NCBI RefSeq assembly: GCF_001266615.1
Contig: NZ_LGHZ01000028.1
Coordinates: 1 to 64,000, forward strand
Direction: 5' to 3'
DNA: 64,000 nt
Source: Kluyvera genomosp. 1
GTDB taxonomy: Bacteria; Pseudomonadota; Gammaproteobacteria; Enterobacterales; Enterobacteriaceae
Numbering within the stretch: position 1 is the stretch's first letter; each line of letters starts with the position of its first letter. Under the pieces are notes generated by a model that was given only the letters and a program-made list of their open reading frames with translations, was not told the DNA's origin and searched no databases. Positions 25,624 to 38,103 of the stretch are shown here, in pieces. The translations under genes and the position numbers were made by a program.

Positions 25624-26043
25624 ATGGCAATGACTTACCACCTGGACGTCGTCAGCGCAGAGCAACAAATGTTCTCTGGTCTGGTCGAGAAAATCCAGGT
25701 AACGGGTAGCGAAGGTGAACTGGGTATTTTCCCGGGTCACGCCCCGCTGCTCACCGCCATTAAGCCTGGTATGATCCGCATCGTTAAACAGTTCGGTCAT
25801 GAAGAGTTTATCTATCTGTCCGGCGGCATTCTCGAAGTGCAGCCTGGCAGCACGACCGTTCTGGCTGATACTGCAATTCGCGGCCAGGATCTCGACGAAG
25901 CGCGAGCCCTGGAAGCGAAACGCAAAGCTGAAGAGCACATTAAAAGCTCTCACGGCGACGTGGATTACGCTCAGGCGTCTGCGGAACTGGCCAAAGCGAT
26001 CGCTAAACTGCGCGTTATCGAGTTGACCAAGAAAGCGATGTAA
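25624..26043 (+). CDS. atpC: AtpC, F1 subunit epsilon
   Basis: A 139-residue subunit with an N-terminal beta-sandwich ([22 protein letters not shown]) and two C-terminal helices that inhibit ATP hydrolysis when extended. Last gene of the atp operon, followed by an intrinsic terminator. Length equals E. coli epsilon. Confidence 0.98.
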   Translation: MAMTYHLDVVSAEQQMFSGLVEKIQVTGSEGELGIFPGHAPLLTAIKPGMIRIVKQFGHEEFIYLSGGILEVQPGSTTVLADTAIRGQDLDEARALEAKRKAEEHIKSSHGDVDYAQASAELAKAIAKLRVIELTKKAM

Positions 26044-26060
26044 CACCGGCTTGAAAGTCA

Positions 26061-26094
26061 AAAAGCCAGTCTGGTTTCCAGGCTGGCTTTTTTT
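26061..26094 (+). terminator. Intrinsic terminator of the atp operon
   Basis: AAGCCAGTCTGG (about 26063-26074) pairs with CCAGGCTGGCTT (26078-26089) with one G-T type mismatch, followed by a T-run to 26094. Confidence 0.92.
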
Positions 26095-26142
26095 ATGTTT
26101 TGTTTTAATAAATTTGAAATTGAAAAGCTATTTTAAATATTT

Positions 26143-26215
26143 TGTGATTGAGGTCACAAAACTGTTGATCGATAAAAATGAGAAGAGTAGACTTTGTTTT
26201 GTGAGTTGAGTCACA
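26143..26215 (+). promoter_or_regulatory. Two perfect tandem cAMP-CRP sites
   Basis: TGTGA-TTGAGG-TCACA (26143-26158) and TGTGA-GTTGAG-TCACA (26200-26215) both match TGTGA-N6-TCACA exactly; centres are 57 bp apart. The first also has matching T/A flanks. Both lie between the atp terminator and a small ORF at 26248. The promoter itself is uncertain: candidate -10 elements are TACTAT (26227-26232) and GATAAA (26238-26243). The second puts the right-hand CRP site near -41, a class II position, but would start RNA at about the ATG. Confidence 0.75.
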
Positions 26216-26247
26216 GAAATTACCACTACTATCGCAGGATAAAAATC

Positions 26248-26319
26248 ATGAAACTGATCAACAAAATCATCGCTCTTTTCAGCTCTATGAACATTTCTTT
26301 CGGTACCTTCAACCTGTAA
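26248..26319 (+). CDS. Candidate 23-residue small protein downstream of CRP sites
   Basis: ATG at 26248 to TAA at 26317-26319 encodes 23 residues starting MKLINKIIALFSSMNIS. AGGA (26236-26239) is spaced 8 bases from the ATG, which is near ideal. The peptide has a basic start and a hydrophobic stretch, with no charge after residue 6, so it may insert in a membrane. I do not recognise a family. It may instead be the 5' part of a regulatory RNA running to the terminator at 26428. No homologous ORF is known to me at the E. coli locus. Function unknown. Confidence 0.45.
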   Translation: MKLINKIIALFSSMNISFGTFNL

Positions 26320-26328
26320 GGTTACCGC

Positions 26329-26351
26329 GCTGACCGCCCACTTGCCGGTCA
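26329..26351 (+). ncRNA. Stem-loop in the possible CRP-controlled transcript
   Basis: CTGACCG pairs with CGGTCAG around a 9-base loop, 10 bases after the small ORF stop. Together with the terminator at 26428-26457 it would give a transcript of about 200-220 nt, a size typical for regulatory or dual-function RNAs. The RNA is inferred only from these elements. Confidence 0.35.
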
Positions 26352-26427
26352 GACTCAGTTCTGTGATGCGCTGTACCGCTAACGAAAACCACAACACATG
26401 CGGTGTAAACGGAACGCTAAAATGAAG

Positions 26428-26457
26428 AAGGTCGCCTCACGGCGACCTTTGTATTTT
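26428..26457 (+). terminator. Bidirectional terminator between the small ORF unit and the lyase gene
   Basis: AAGGTCGCC (26428-26436) pairs with GGCGACCTT (26441-26449) around TCAC. A T-rich tail (TGTATTTTG) follows on the plus strand; the minus-strand tail is also T-rich (CTTCATTTT). It separates two convergent transcripts. Confidence 0.82.
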
Positions 26458-26476
26458 GTAGGCCTATAACGCGCTA

Positions 26477-28654
26477 TTAGTCTTTGTTCAGAAAGTTTCC
26501 GGTTTTAAAACTTCCGTCCGCGTTGCGTTCCAGCGGCTGTGGCAGCGTCAGTGACTGAAAATCCTCTGCACGCAGCTCTTTGCCTTCCTTATTCACGCTT
26601 TTCCCTTTTTCAATGAAGTAGTTGGTGGCGTCCACGTTCCCCACTACTGCATCGTCATATTTTCCCGGCTGGCTGCGCAGCGAAATGTTGTCGCTGAACA
26701 CGCCTTGCGTGGAGGGATCGCCATAAGGGCTTGGGCGGAAGATAAAGTTAAAGCGCAGGTTATCCACGGCGACGTTATTCACCACCACCAGCTTGCCAGG
26801 GTTGAAGTTGTCGGTAAAACCGTCGAGATGGTTGCCCACAGCGATGCTGTTGCGGATCTCATGAGCCACCGGCTGGCCTTCGCCGCCGAGTTTGAAGCCG
26901 TTGCTGGTGTTGTTACGGGCAATCGAGTTTTCAATCACTACCACGCCGTTAGCCCCGTCTTCAATCTTGTTGAACAGGTCAAATCCGTCGTCGATATTAT
27001 CGTGGGAGTAGCAGCCCTCCAGGCGGTTACCTTCACCGACACGCATCTTCACGGCAAAGCCATCGGCGTTGATCTTACCCGGATCCTCATTACTAAAGGA
27101 CTCGGAATTCACCACCCTATTATGGCTTGCCCACAGCGGGCGGCCGATCTTATCCACCGATGAGATCTGAATGCCGGTGTCGTCGTTGCGATAGGCCACG
27201 ACATTTTCAATCAGGTTGTGACTGCCCTGAATGCGTAGGCTCTTATCCGTTATCTCAATACCACGGAGTGTCCAATAGTTACCATCCAGCAGCATGCCGT
27301 GGATAACGGCTTTACCCTGAGCTTCCAGCGTCTTGCGGTTTTTCTCCAGGCCACTGGCGGAGAGCGGAATATCGGTTTTCGCATAATCACCGGCGGCGAG
27401 TATAATTTTGCCTCCCGGAGGTAGCAGTTCGATGGCAGTGGCTAAATCCAGCGGAGCCTCAGCGGTCCCTTTGGCATCGGCTTTGCCATTCACTGCGGCA
27501 AACAGCGTGCTGCCGGTAATACCTTTTACCGCGTTAACTGTCAGGGTTTGTTCAACCGGCGTGCGGTCTTTACCGCTGGTGGGGGTAAACGTAATCTGGA
27601 AGCTATTATTTTCTTTAAGCGTGGCTGGCTGGGTGAACATTTCTCCGGCTTTCACCGGTTTATTCTCCCCGATCACCACTTCGTTCTGACGCACGGTGAA
27701 CTGCCCGTCATAGTTGGCTCGTGCCTGTAGCGTATAACTCTGGCTCAGGCTCTTGCTGCCCGACGTCACCTGCATAACCACCGGCCAGGATTTCGCGACA
27801 AAGGGTTTAGAGGCGACGGTTTTCGCCTCGGAAGTGGTCAACGATGCATTGCTGACGGTGATTTTGGCGTTTCGTGAAGCAAAGAAGCCGATGTAATACT
27901 GTTTTTTATCCTGCACGGAGATGAGATCCGCATGCGGTACCTGCTGGGTAACCCACTCATCGCTGCCTGCTGGCGCCCAGGCGGTCACAAAGCCTTCATC
28001 CGTACGTTCCAGTTTAAGACGGAAGGTTGGTGATTGGTGGAGATCGACGCCTTCTTTATAGCTCACCTTTTTGATTTCAGATCCGGCATTTCCCCAAGGC
28101 TGGGTGATCCCATTACGTGAAATCGCCTGCAGCTTCACGCGGTAATCGTCTTTTTTATCCTGGGTCATAATGGCATTCATCACCATATTTGACGCCGCCG
28201 GAAACTCTTCATAGCCTTCTTTCAGCGGCTCCTGGCGAGGGATGCCGATAATATCGCGCACCAGCAGTCCGGCCCCTTCCTGGGCGGCCGGTTTGGCACC
28301 GTTTTCCGGGCCGAACTGATCAACGGTCACCGTTGCGGCCAGCACAAAGTTCTTGTCGGACGGCAGCGTGGTATAGAAGAAAGTTAGACCGTCGTGCGAG
28401 TTAGCGATTTTCCCACCGCGGCTTTCAATAGTGATGGGTTTACTCAGATCGGCAACCTGCTGTGATGTCAGGGTTTTACCGTCAATTGTCACGTTATTGA
28501 CGCCCACTTTCTCCGCCAGCACATTGGAGGAGAAGTTAATGTCGGTGGACTGCCCGAAGGCGATGGCTTTCCATTGCTCAGGCGTGGCGGCCTGCGCCTG
28601 AAGAGAGAGTGCAGCGCTACACAGAGTAAGGGCCAGAGGTATCTTGTTGTTCAT
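26477..28654 (-). CDS. Secreted/periplasmic PL9 pectate (exopolygalacturonate) lyase, PelX-like
   Basis: A 725-residue protein with an N-terminal Sec signal peptide (about residues 1-22, cleaved after LQAQA). The N-terminal half (about 23-370) looks like beta-sandwich/Ig-type modules; the C-terminal half (about 380-700) is a right-handed parallel beta-helix. The calcium and catalytic layout of family PL9 (Dickeya Pel9A/PelL: Asp209, Asp233, Asp234, Asp237 and Lys273) is conserved: Asp531 (NADGF), then exactly 24 residues on DDGFD (Asp555, Asp556, Asp559), and Lys588 in NGFKLGG. Size and two-part architecture fit the exo-acting PelX group, which releases digalacturonate. It lies alone between atpC and glmU, where E. 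coli has no such gene, and has KdgR-like boxes upstream. Substrate is inferred. Confidence 0.85.
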   Translation of the reverse strand: MNNKIPLALTLCSAALSLQAQAATPEQWKAIAFGQSTDINFSSNVLAEKVGVNNVTIDGKTLTSQQVADLSKPITIESRGGKIANSHDGLTFFYTTLPSDKNFVLAATVTVDQFGPENGAKPAAQEGAGLLVRDIIGIPRQEPLKEGYEEFPAASNMVMNAIMTQDKKDDYRVKLQAISRNGITQPWGNAGSEIKKVSYKEGVDLHQSPTFRLKLERTDEGFVTAWAPAGSDEWVTQQVPHADLISVQDKKQYYIGFFASRNAKITVSNASLTTSEAKTVASKPFVAKSWPVVMQVTSGSKSLSQSYTLQARANYDGQFTVRQNEVVIGENKPVKAGEMFTQPATLKENNSFQITFTPTSGKDRTPVEQTLTVNAVKGITGSTLFAAVNGKADAKGTAEAPLDLATAIELLPPGGKIILAAGDYAKTDIPLSASGLEKNRKTLEAQGKAVIHGMLLDGNYWTLRGIEITDKSLRIQGSHNLIENVVAYRNDDTGIQISSVDKIGRPLWASHNRVVNSESFSNEDPGKINADGFAVKMRVGEGNRLEGCYSHDNIDDGFDLFNKIEDGANGVVVIENSIARNNTSNGFKLGGEGQPVAHEIRNSIAVGNHLDGFTDNFNPGKLVVVNNVAVDNLRFNFIFRPSPYGDPSTQGVFSDNISLRSQPGKYDDAVVGNVDATNYFIEKGKSVNKEGKELRAEDFQSLTLPQPLERNADGSFKTGNFLNKD

Positions 28655-28998
28655 ATTATCTTCCTGAATGGTTGATTGGCGTAATTATCACCAAATCAAA
28701 ACAGTGTTTCTTTTTTATACGTCACAATAATGAGTAAATAAAACGCCGTTTTAATTTAAGGTGTTCTTTATTCAGGTAGCAAAAAAACAGCATAAGCAGC
28801 GAGATAGCGCGAAAACTGGCGTCTGGTCTTAATTCTTACAAGACAAATGGATTTGATATGGACGAAAATAAGGGTAGAAAAACAGGGCTACCGAGAATGT
28901 TGGACGTTTTAACAGCAGACCATTTCATGCTGAAAAATATGTAGAATTTTCAACGTTAACCCGGTTTACTTCATACTTAATCTACAGACAGGATACCT
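28655..28998. promoter_or_regulatory. Divergent lyase-glmU intergenic region
   Basis: A 344-bp region with the lyase promoter area and two KdgR-like boxes at the left (28695-28755) and the glmU leader at the right, where an AGACAGGATA ribosome site precedes the ATG at 28999. The middle (28760-28960) is AT-rich; I see no ORF or RNA structure there. Confidence 0.6.
28695..28755 (-). promoter_or_regulatory. Two KdgR-like operators upstream of the lyase gene
   Basis: The KdgR box of pectinolytic enterobacteria is an A/T-flanked palindrome of the type AATRAAAY-RNYR-TTTYATT. AATAAAACGCCGTTTTAAT (28737-28755) fits at nearly every position, and on the minus strand AAAGAAACACTGTTTTGAT (28695-28713) fits with about two mismatches. 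Centres are 42 bp apart, and a -10-like GTATAAAA lies between them, so repressor would bracket the start site. KdgR itself is not in the window. Confidence 0.65.
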
Positions 28999-30369
28999 AT
29001 GTCTAACCGTACCATGAGCGTTGTGATCCTTGCCGCTGGCAAAGGCACGCGCATGTATTCCGATCTCCCTAAAGTGCTGCATACCCTCGCGGGTAAACCG
29101 ATGGTGCAGCATGTCATTGATGCCGCTAAACATGTTGGCGCAACCCAGGTACATCTGGTGTACGGTCACGGCGGTGATTTGCTTAAGCAGACCCTCACTG
29201 AAGACAATTTAAACTGGGTGCTGCAAGCTGAACAGTTGGGAACCGGTCACGCGATGCAGCAAGCTGCGCCTTTCTTTGCCGATGACGAAGATATTCTGAT
29301 GCTGTACGGCGATGTCCCGCTGATCTCCGTAGAGACTTTAAAACGACTGCGTGACGCGAAACCGCAGGGCGGTATTGGCTTGTTGACCGTGGTGCTGGAC
29401 GAGCCGAGCGGCTATGGCCGCATCACTCGTAAAGATGGCAAAGTGACCGGCATCGTTGAGCATAAAGACGCGAGCGACGAGCAACGCCTGATTCCAGAAA
29501 TTAACACCGGCATTCTGATTGCTAACGGCGCGGACATGAAACGTTGGTTGGCGAAGCTCGATAACAACAATGCGCAGGGTGAATTCTACATTACCGACAT
29601 TATTGCTATGGCGTATCAGGAAGGGCATGAGATTGCTGCCGTACATCCTGAACGCCTGAGCGAAGTGGAAGGGGTGAATAACCGTCTGCAGCTGGCGCGT
29701 CTTGAGCGTGTTTACCAGTCAGAGCAGGCAGAAAAACTGCTGCTGGCGGGCGTTATGTTGCGCGATCCGGCGCGTTTTGATCTGCGCGGCACGCTTTCTC
29801 ACGGGCGTGACGTGGAGATTGATACTAACGTTATCCTTGAAGGCAACGTCGTTCTCGGTCATCGCGTCAAAATTGGCGCAGGTTGCGTGATTAAAAACAG
29901 CATCATCGGTGACGATTGCGAAATCAGCCCATACAGCGTGGTAGAAGACGCAACGCTGCAGGCTGCATGCACCATCGGGCCGTTTGCTCGTCTGCGTCCG
30001 GGCGCTGAGCTGCTGGAAGGCGCGCATGTCGGTAACTTTGTTGAGATGAAAAAAGCGCGTCTGGGTAAAGGTTCTAAAGCCGGTCACTTGACCTATCTGG
30101 GCGATGCGGAAATTGGCGATAACGTGAATATCGGTGCGGGTACCATCACCTGTAACTATGACGGTGCCAACAAGTTTAAAACCATTATTGGCGACGACGT
30201 CTTTGTGGGTTCCGATTCACAGCTGGTAGCGCCGGTCACTATCGGCAAAGGCGTCACTATTGCCGCTGGGACAACGGTCACCCGCAACGTCGCCGATAAT
30301 GAACTGGTATTAAGCCGCGTACCGCAGGTCCATAAACAGGGCTGGCAGCGCCCGGTGAAGAAAAAATAA
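28999..30369 (+). CDS. glmU: GlmU, bifunctional GlcNAc-1-P uridyltransferase / GlcN-1-P acetyltransferase
   Basis: A 456-residue enzyme making UDP-GlcNAc for peptidoglycan and lipopolysaccharide. The N-terminal uridyltransferase domain (about 1-229) has the [15 protein letters not shown] nucleotide loop; the C-terminal left-handed beta-helix (about 250-456) of hexapeptide repeats is the acetyltransferase, with the [13 protein letters not shown] motif. Length equals E. coli GlmU. It is cotranscribed with glmS, 179 bp downstream. Confidence 0.98.
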   Translation: MSNRTMSVVILAAGKGTRMYSDLPKVLHTLAGKPMVQHVIDAAKHVGATQVHLVYGHGGDLLKQTLTEDNLNWVLQAEQLGTGHAMQQAAPFFADDEDILMLYGDVPLISVETLKRLRDAKPQGGIGLLTVVLDEPSGYGRITRKDGKVTGIVEHKDASDEQRLIPEINTGILIANGADMKRWLAKLDNNNAQGEFYITDIIAMAYQEGHEIAAVHPERLSEVEGVNNRLQLARLERVYQSEQAEKLLLAGVMLRDPARFDLRGTLSHGRDVEIDTNVILEGNVVLGHRVKIGAGCVIKNSIIGDDCEISPYSVVEDATLQAACTIGPFARLRPGAELLEGAHVGNFVEMKKARLGKGSKAGHLTYLGDAEIGDNVNIGAGTITCNYDGANKFKTIIGDDVFVGSDSQLVAPVTIGKGVTIAAGTTVTRNVADNELVLSRVPQVHKQGWQRPVKKK

Positions 30370-30379
30370 TAACGTTTTT

Positions 30380-30405
30380 GCCGGACGGCGTTTTGCGTGC
30401 CCGGC
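30380..30405. repeat. REP-type palindrome in the glmU-glmS spacer
   Basis: GCCGGACGGCG...CGTGCCCGGC forms the imperfect GC-rich hairpin typical of enterobacterial REP elements. A second hairpin, GCCCG-GTATA-CGGGC (30491-30505), lies nearer glmS. In E. coli this leader is paired by the sRNA GlmZ; I cannot define that site by eye. Confidence 0.65.
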
Positions 30406-30548
30406 AGACTCAAGATGAGGAGATAACATAATCTCCCGTCCGCAAAGTAGTACCCATAAAAATAACCCCACTCTCTACAAGGCTCGGGGCGCCCGGTATA
30501 CGGGCAACAGGTTGACCGACAACGCGTAAAAATCGGAACTAAAAAACT

Positions 30549-32378
30549 ATGTGTGGAATTGTTGGCGCAGTCGCGCAACGTGATGTAGCTGAAATCCTTC
30601 TCGAAGGCCTTCGTCGCCTGGAATACCGTGGCTATGACTCTGCGGGTTTGGCGGTCGTTGATGCAGAAGGTCATATGACCCGTCTGCGTCGTCTGGGGAA
30701 AGTGCAGATGCTGGCACAGGCGGCGGAAGAACATCCGCTGTCTGGTGGTACCGGTATTGCTCATACCCGCTGGGCGACCCATGGCGAACCTTCAGAAAGC
30801 AACGCGCATCCGCATGTTTCTGACCACATTGTGGTGGTGCATAACGGCATCATCGAAAACCACGAACCACTGCGTGAAATGCTGCAGGCGCGCGGTTATG
30901 TCTTTGTCTCCGCGACCGACACAGAAGTGATTGCTCACTTAGTGCACTGGGAAATGGAGCAGGGCGGTACGCTGCGCGAAGCCGTTCTGCGAACCATCCC
31001 GCAGTTGCGCGGTGCGTACGGCACGGTGATTATGGATTCTCGCGACCCAAGTACCCTGCTGGCCGCACGTTCAGGTAGCCCACTGGTTATCGGCCTCGGT
31101 ATGGGTGAGAACTTTATTGCTTCTGACCAGCTGGCGCTGCTGCCGGTGACCCGCCGCTTTATCTTCCTTGAAGAAGGTGATATTGCCGAGGTGACTCGTC
31201 GTACGGTTGAGATCTTTGATAAAACCGGTGCTGAAGTGAAGCGCCAGGAAATTGAATCTAACCTGCAGTACGATGCGGGCGATAAAGGTATCTATCGCCA
31301 CTACATGCAAAAAGAGATCTACGAGCAGCCAAACGCCATTAAAAACACCTTAATCGGGCGTATCAGCCACGGTGAAGTGGATTTAAGCGAGCTGGGGCCA
31401 CAGGCCGATGCATTGCTCTCTCAGGTTGAGCATATCCAGATTATCGCCTGCGGTACATCCTACAACTCTGGAATGGTGGCGCGTTACTGGTTTGAATCGC
31501 TGGCTGGTATGCCGTGTGACGTCGAGATTGCCTCGGAATTCCGCTACCGCAAATCGGCCGTGCGTCCAAACAGCCTGGTGATCACGCTGTCGCAATCTGG
31601 CGAAACCGCCGATACGCTGGCCGGTCTGCGTCTGACCAAAGAGCTGGGCTATCTGGGCTCGCTGGCAGTGTGCAACGTAGCGGGTTCGTCATTGGTGCGT
31701 GAGTCCGATCTGGCGATCATGACCAAAGCGGGTGCGGAAATTGGCGTTGCGTCTACCAAAGCCTTCACTACTCAGCTAACGGTTCTGCTGCTGCTGGTGG
31801 CGAAAATGGCGCGCCTGAAAGGCGTCGATGTGGCCGTTGAGCAGGATATCGTTCACGCGCTGCAGGCATTACCAAGCCGCATTGAGCAGGTGCTGTCAGA
31901 AGATAAACGCATTGAAGCACTGGCGGAAGATTTCTCCGACAAACATCACGCGTTGTTCCTTGGCCGTGGCGATCAGTACCCAATCGCCCTGGAAGGGGCG
32001 CTGAAGCTTAAAGAGATCTCCTACATTCACGCAGAAGCCTATGCGGCAGGCGAGCTGAAACACGGTCCACTGGCGTTGATTGATGCTGATATGCCGGTGA
32101 TTGTGGTGGCGCCAAATAACGAACTGTTGGAAAAACTGAAATCCAACATTGAAGAGGTTCGTGCGCGTGGCGGTGAGCTGTACGTGTTTGCCGATAGAGA
32201 TGCAGCATTTACCAACAGCGACAATATGCACATCATTGAGATGCCGCATGTTGAAGAGGTGATTGCGCCTATTTTCTATACTGTTCCGCTACAGCTGCTG
32301 TCTTATCATGTGGCGCTGATCAAAGGCACCGATGTTGACCAGCCGCGTAACCTGGCGAAATCCGTGACCGTCGAATAA
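30549..32378 (+). CDS. glmS: GlmS, glucosamine-6-phosphate synthase
   Basis: A 609-residue amidotransferase converting fructose 6-phosphate and glutamine to glucosamine 6-phosphate. The N-terminal class II glutaminase domain begins MCGIVGAVA, with Cys2 becoming the nucleophile after Met removal. Two SIS domains follow (about 285-425 and 455-600), including [19 protein letters not shown] and the C-terminal KSVTVE. Length equals E. coli GlmS. It is the second gene of glmUS. Confidence 0.98.
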   Translation: MCGIVGAVAQRDVAEILLEGLRRLEYRGYDSAGLAVVDAEGHMTRLRRLGKVQMLAQAAEEHPLSGGTGIAHTRWATHGEPSESNAHPHVSDHIVVVHNGIIENHEPLREMLQARGYVFVSATDTEVIAHLVHWEMEQGGTLREAVLRTIPQLRGAYGTVIMDSRDPSTLLAARSGSPLVIGLGMGENFIASDQLALLPVTRRFIFLEEGDIAEVTRRTVEIFDKTGAEVKRQEIESNLQYDAGDKGIYRHYMQKEIYEQPNAIKNTLIGRISHGEVDLSELGPQADALLSQVEHIQIIACGTSYNSGMVARYWFESLAGMPCDVEIASEFRYRKSAVRPNSLVITLSQSGETADTLAGLRLTKELGYLGSLAVCNVAGSSLVRESDLAIMTKAGAEIGVASTKAFTTQLTVLLLLVAKMARLKGVDVAVEQDIVHALQALPSRIEQVLSEDKRIEALAEDFSDKHHALFLGRGDQYPIALEGALKLKEISYIHAEAYAAGELKHGPLALIDADMPVIVVAPNNELLEKLKSNIEEVRARGGELYVFADRDAAFTNSDNMHIIEMPHVEEVIAPIFYTVPLQLLSYHVALIKGTDVDQPRNLAKSVTVE

Positions 32379-32398
32379 TCACGATGGCTCGTTAAACC

Positions 32399-32434
32399 AT
32401 CCGGCTATGTCTCAGGCATAGCCGGATTTTTTTT
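32399..32434 (+). terminator. Intrinsic terminator of glmUS
   Basis: ATCCGGCTATG (32399-32409) pairs with CATAGCCGGAT (32417-32427), 7-base loop, followed by eight T. Confidence 0.95.
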
Positions 32435-32445
32435 ACCTGCTATAA

Positions 32446-32626
32446 CTGTCATAAAGCGCGGCCATTTCGCTGTCATAAAAACAAAATTCTTTTGAAATTT
32501 TATTGTAAATTATTTTTCTAATATGCTGATTTTAATGGGTTTAATAATGGCGTTTTTCACAGGGTTTCTGTTGTCATTAAACTGTCATAAACCTTACATA
32601 TAACTGTCACCTGTTTATCCTATTTT
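32446..32626 (+). promoter_or_regulatory. Pho boxes and pstS promoter
   Basis: Four CTGTCAT-type heptamers lie at exact 11-bp steps: TTGTCAT (32571), CTGTCAT (32582), CTTACAT (32593) and CTGTCAC (32604). These are two adjacent PhoB dimer sites, replacing the -35 as in E. coli. The -10 is TATTTT (32621-32626). Two further lone CTGTCAT heptamers lie upstream (32446-32452 and 32470-32476). Confidence 0.93.
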
Positions 32627-32637
32627 GCTCATCGTAG

Positions 32638-33717
<1,080 letters not shown>

Positions 33718-33725
33718 TTACGGTA

Positions 33726-33745
33726 GCCCGGCGGTGACGCCGGGC
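33726..33745 (+). promoter_or_regulatory. Hairpin between pstS and pstC
   Basis: GCCCGGCG (33726-33733) pairs with CGCCGGGC (33738-33745) around GTGA, without a T-run. It probably stabilises the abundant pstS message and reduces read-through to pstC. Confidence 0.7.
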
Positions 33746-33785
33746 ATCTGTAAACGTCGTCGCGGATTTTAAACTGAAAGAGTGA

Positions 33786-36460
<2,675 letters not shown>

Positions 36461-36474
36461 TTCAGGAGCGCGTT

Positions 36475-37200
36475 GTGGACAATCTGAACCTTAATAAACA
36501 TATTTCCGGCCAGTTCAACGCAGAACTGGAAAGCATCCGCACCCAGGTGATGACCATGGGCGGCATGGTAGAGCAGCAGCTTTCTGATGCCATTACCGCG
36601 ATGCATAACCAGGATAGCGAGCTGGCAAAGCGCGTCATTGAAGGCGATAAGCACGTCAACATGATGGAAGTGGCGATTGACGAAGCCTGTGTACGTATTA
36701 TTGCCAAGCGTCAGCCAACGGCGAGTGACCTGCGCCTGGTGATGGCGATTATTAAAACCATCGCTGAACTGGAACGTATTGGCGACGTGGCGGACAAGAT
36801 TTGCAGTACTGCGTTGGAGAAATTCTCCCATCAGCACCAGCCGCTGCTGGTGAGCCTGGAATCGCTCGGTCGTCACACGGTGCAGATGCTGCACGACGTT
36901 CTGGATGCCTTTGCGCGTATGGATTTGGACGAAGCGGTGCGTATCTACCGCGAAGACAAGAAAGTTGACCAGGAATATGAGGGCATCGTGCGTCAGCTGA
37001 TGACCTATATGATGGAAGACCCGCGTACCATTCCAAGCGTACTGACCGCGCTATTCTGCGCCCGCTCTATCGAGCGTATTGGCGATCGCTGCCAGAATAT
37101 CTGTGAATACATCTTCTACTTCGTGAAGGGACAAGATTTCCGTCACGTCGGCGGTGATGAGCTGGATAAACTGCTGGCGGGGAAAGCGCCAAAAGAGTGA
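36475..37200 (+). CDS. phoU: PhoU, phosphate-signalling regulator
   Basis: A 241-residue cytoplasmic protein made of two three-helix PhoU domains, each with the E(A/R)xxD-type metal site ([24 protein letters not shown]). It keeps PhoR/PhoB off when phosphate is plentiful. I chose the GTG at 36475 (giving MDNLNLNKH, as in E. coli), preceded by CAGGAG (36462-36467); a more upstream start at 36457 would overlap pstB. In E. coli bgl genes follow; here yieH follows directly. Confidence 0.96.
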   Translation: MDNLNLNKHISGQFNAELESIRTQVMTMGGMVEQQLSDAITAMHNQDSELAKRVIEGDKHVNMMEVAIDEACVRIIAKRQPTASDLRLVMAIIKTIAELERIGDVADKICSTALEKFSHQHQPLLVSLESLGRHTVQMLHDVLDAFARMDLDEAVRIYREDKKVDQEYEGIVRQLMTYMMEDPRTIPSVLTALFCARSIERIGDRCQNICEYIFYFVKGQDFRHVGGDELDKLLAGKAPKE

Positions 37201-37235
37201 CAGTATGGGCGGTGAACCCGCCATACGGGACTTTA

Positions 37236-37267
37236 AGCCGGATAAGCGTGCGCTATCCGGCTTTTTT
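37236..37267 (+). terminator. Terminator of the pst-phoU operon
   Basis: AGCCGGATA (37236-37244) pairs with TATCCGGCT (37254-37262), followed by TTTTTT. It lies between convergent phoU and yieH. Confidence 0.92.
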
Positions 37268-37269
37268 AT

Positions 37270-37935
37270 TTACCGCGTAATATCCCAGCCGCGAGCTTTC
37301 CAGAGATCCGGTAATTGCGCCAGATCGGTAAACATCGTCACCCTCGGGTGATCGATCGGTTTGTTATGCGGGTCGGCGCAGAAGTAGAACACTTCCATCC
37401 CGGCATCAATCCCCGACTGGGCTCCGGCCGATGAATCATCCACCAGAATGCAGTTCTCGACATTGACGTTCATGGCCTTGGCCGCGTGGTACATCAGCGC
37501 CGGATCGGGCTTCCAGCGTTGAATATCGTAGCCGCTAAACAGCTTTTCCGGAAAATGGTGCAACATTCCCAGTTTGCCCAGCGAATGCTGCATTTTGCTG
37601 ACCGGGCCATTGGAGACGATACACATCGGGATATTAACTGCATCAATAAGGTCGTTAGCGCCATCGATAACGTCGAGTTCCGTGTCGAAAAGGCGTGCGA
37701 CCTCTGCGCGGTAAACGGGCTCTAACGCGGACTTTTCAAGCGTTGTGCCGTGTTCTTCGTTGATGATATCGATGATTTCGTAGAGCTTTACACCCTTGAA
37801 ACGTTTAAAAATCTCTTCCAGATCGAGCGTGATGCCAAATGTTTTAAACATGTGGACGTAGGCCCGTGAACAGATAACTTCGCTGTCGACCAGCGTACCG
37901 TCACAGTCGAAAAAAACCGCTTCAACTCCGGACAT
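37270..37935 (-). CDS. yieH: YieH, HAD-family sugar phosphatase
   Basis: A 221-residue haloacid dehalogenase-superfamily phosphatase. Motif I FFDCDGTLVDSE has the nucleophile Asp10 and acid/base Asp12; motif II is in CIVSNGPVS, motif III the lysine in RWKPDPALM, and motif IV VDDSSAGAQSG. E. coli YieH dephosphorylates 6-phosphogluconate in vitro. Full length; divergent from adeP. Confidence 0.95.
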   Translation of the reverse strand: MSGVEAVFFDCDGTLVDSEVICSRAYVHMFKTFGITLDLEEIFKRFKGVKLYEIIDIINEEHGTTLEKSALEPVYRAEVARLFDTELDVIDGANDLIDAVNIPMCIVSNGPVSKMQHSLGKLGMLHHFPEKLFSGYDIQRWKPDPALMYHAAKAMNVNVENCILVDDSSAGAQSGIDAGMEVFYFCADPHNKPIDHPRVTMFTDLAQLPDLWKARGWDITR

Positions 37936-37953
37936 GTCATTTCCTTTTTAACA

Positions 37954-37969
37954 AGTTTAACGTTTACGT
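37954..37969. promoter_or_regulatory. Candidate PurR box upstream of adeP
   Basis: On the minus strand ACGTAAACGTTAAAC resembles the PurR operator ACGCAAACGTTTTC at most positions. E. coli adeP belongs to the PurR regulon. The call is moderate because the motif is AT-rich and short. Confidence 0.5.
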
Positions 37970-38103
37970 AATGCAGAATTCAGAGACGCAATCGTTGCCG
38001 TATAAGCAAAATCAATGAAAAAAGTATCTCATAACCGCGCCTATTGTCGCATTTTGGTATAGGATAGCGACGAATTTTCCTCCCTTTTCTGCGGAAATAG
38101 ATA

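Noticed and set aside
28695-28755. The palindromes upstream of the lyase as Fnr or CRP sites
   Set aside because: Only one TGTGA half-site is present and no Fnr TTGAT-N4-ATCAA; the KdgR pattern fits much better.
30380-30505. A riboswitch or glmS ribozyme in the glmU-glmS spacer
   Set aside because: The glmS ribozyme is a feature of Gram-positive bacteria; the spacer here is short and holds only REP-like hairpins.
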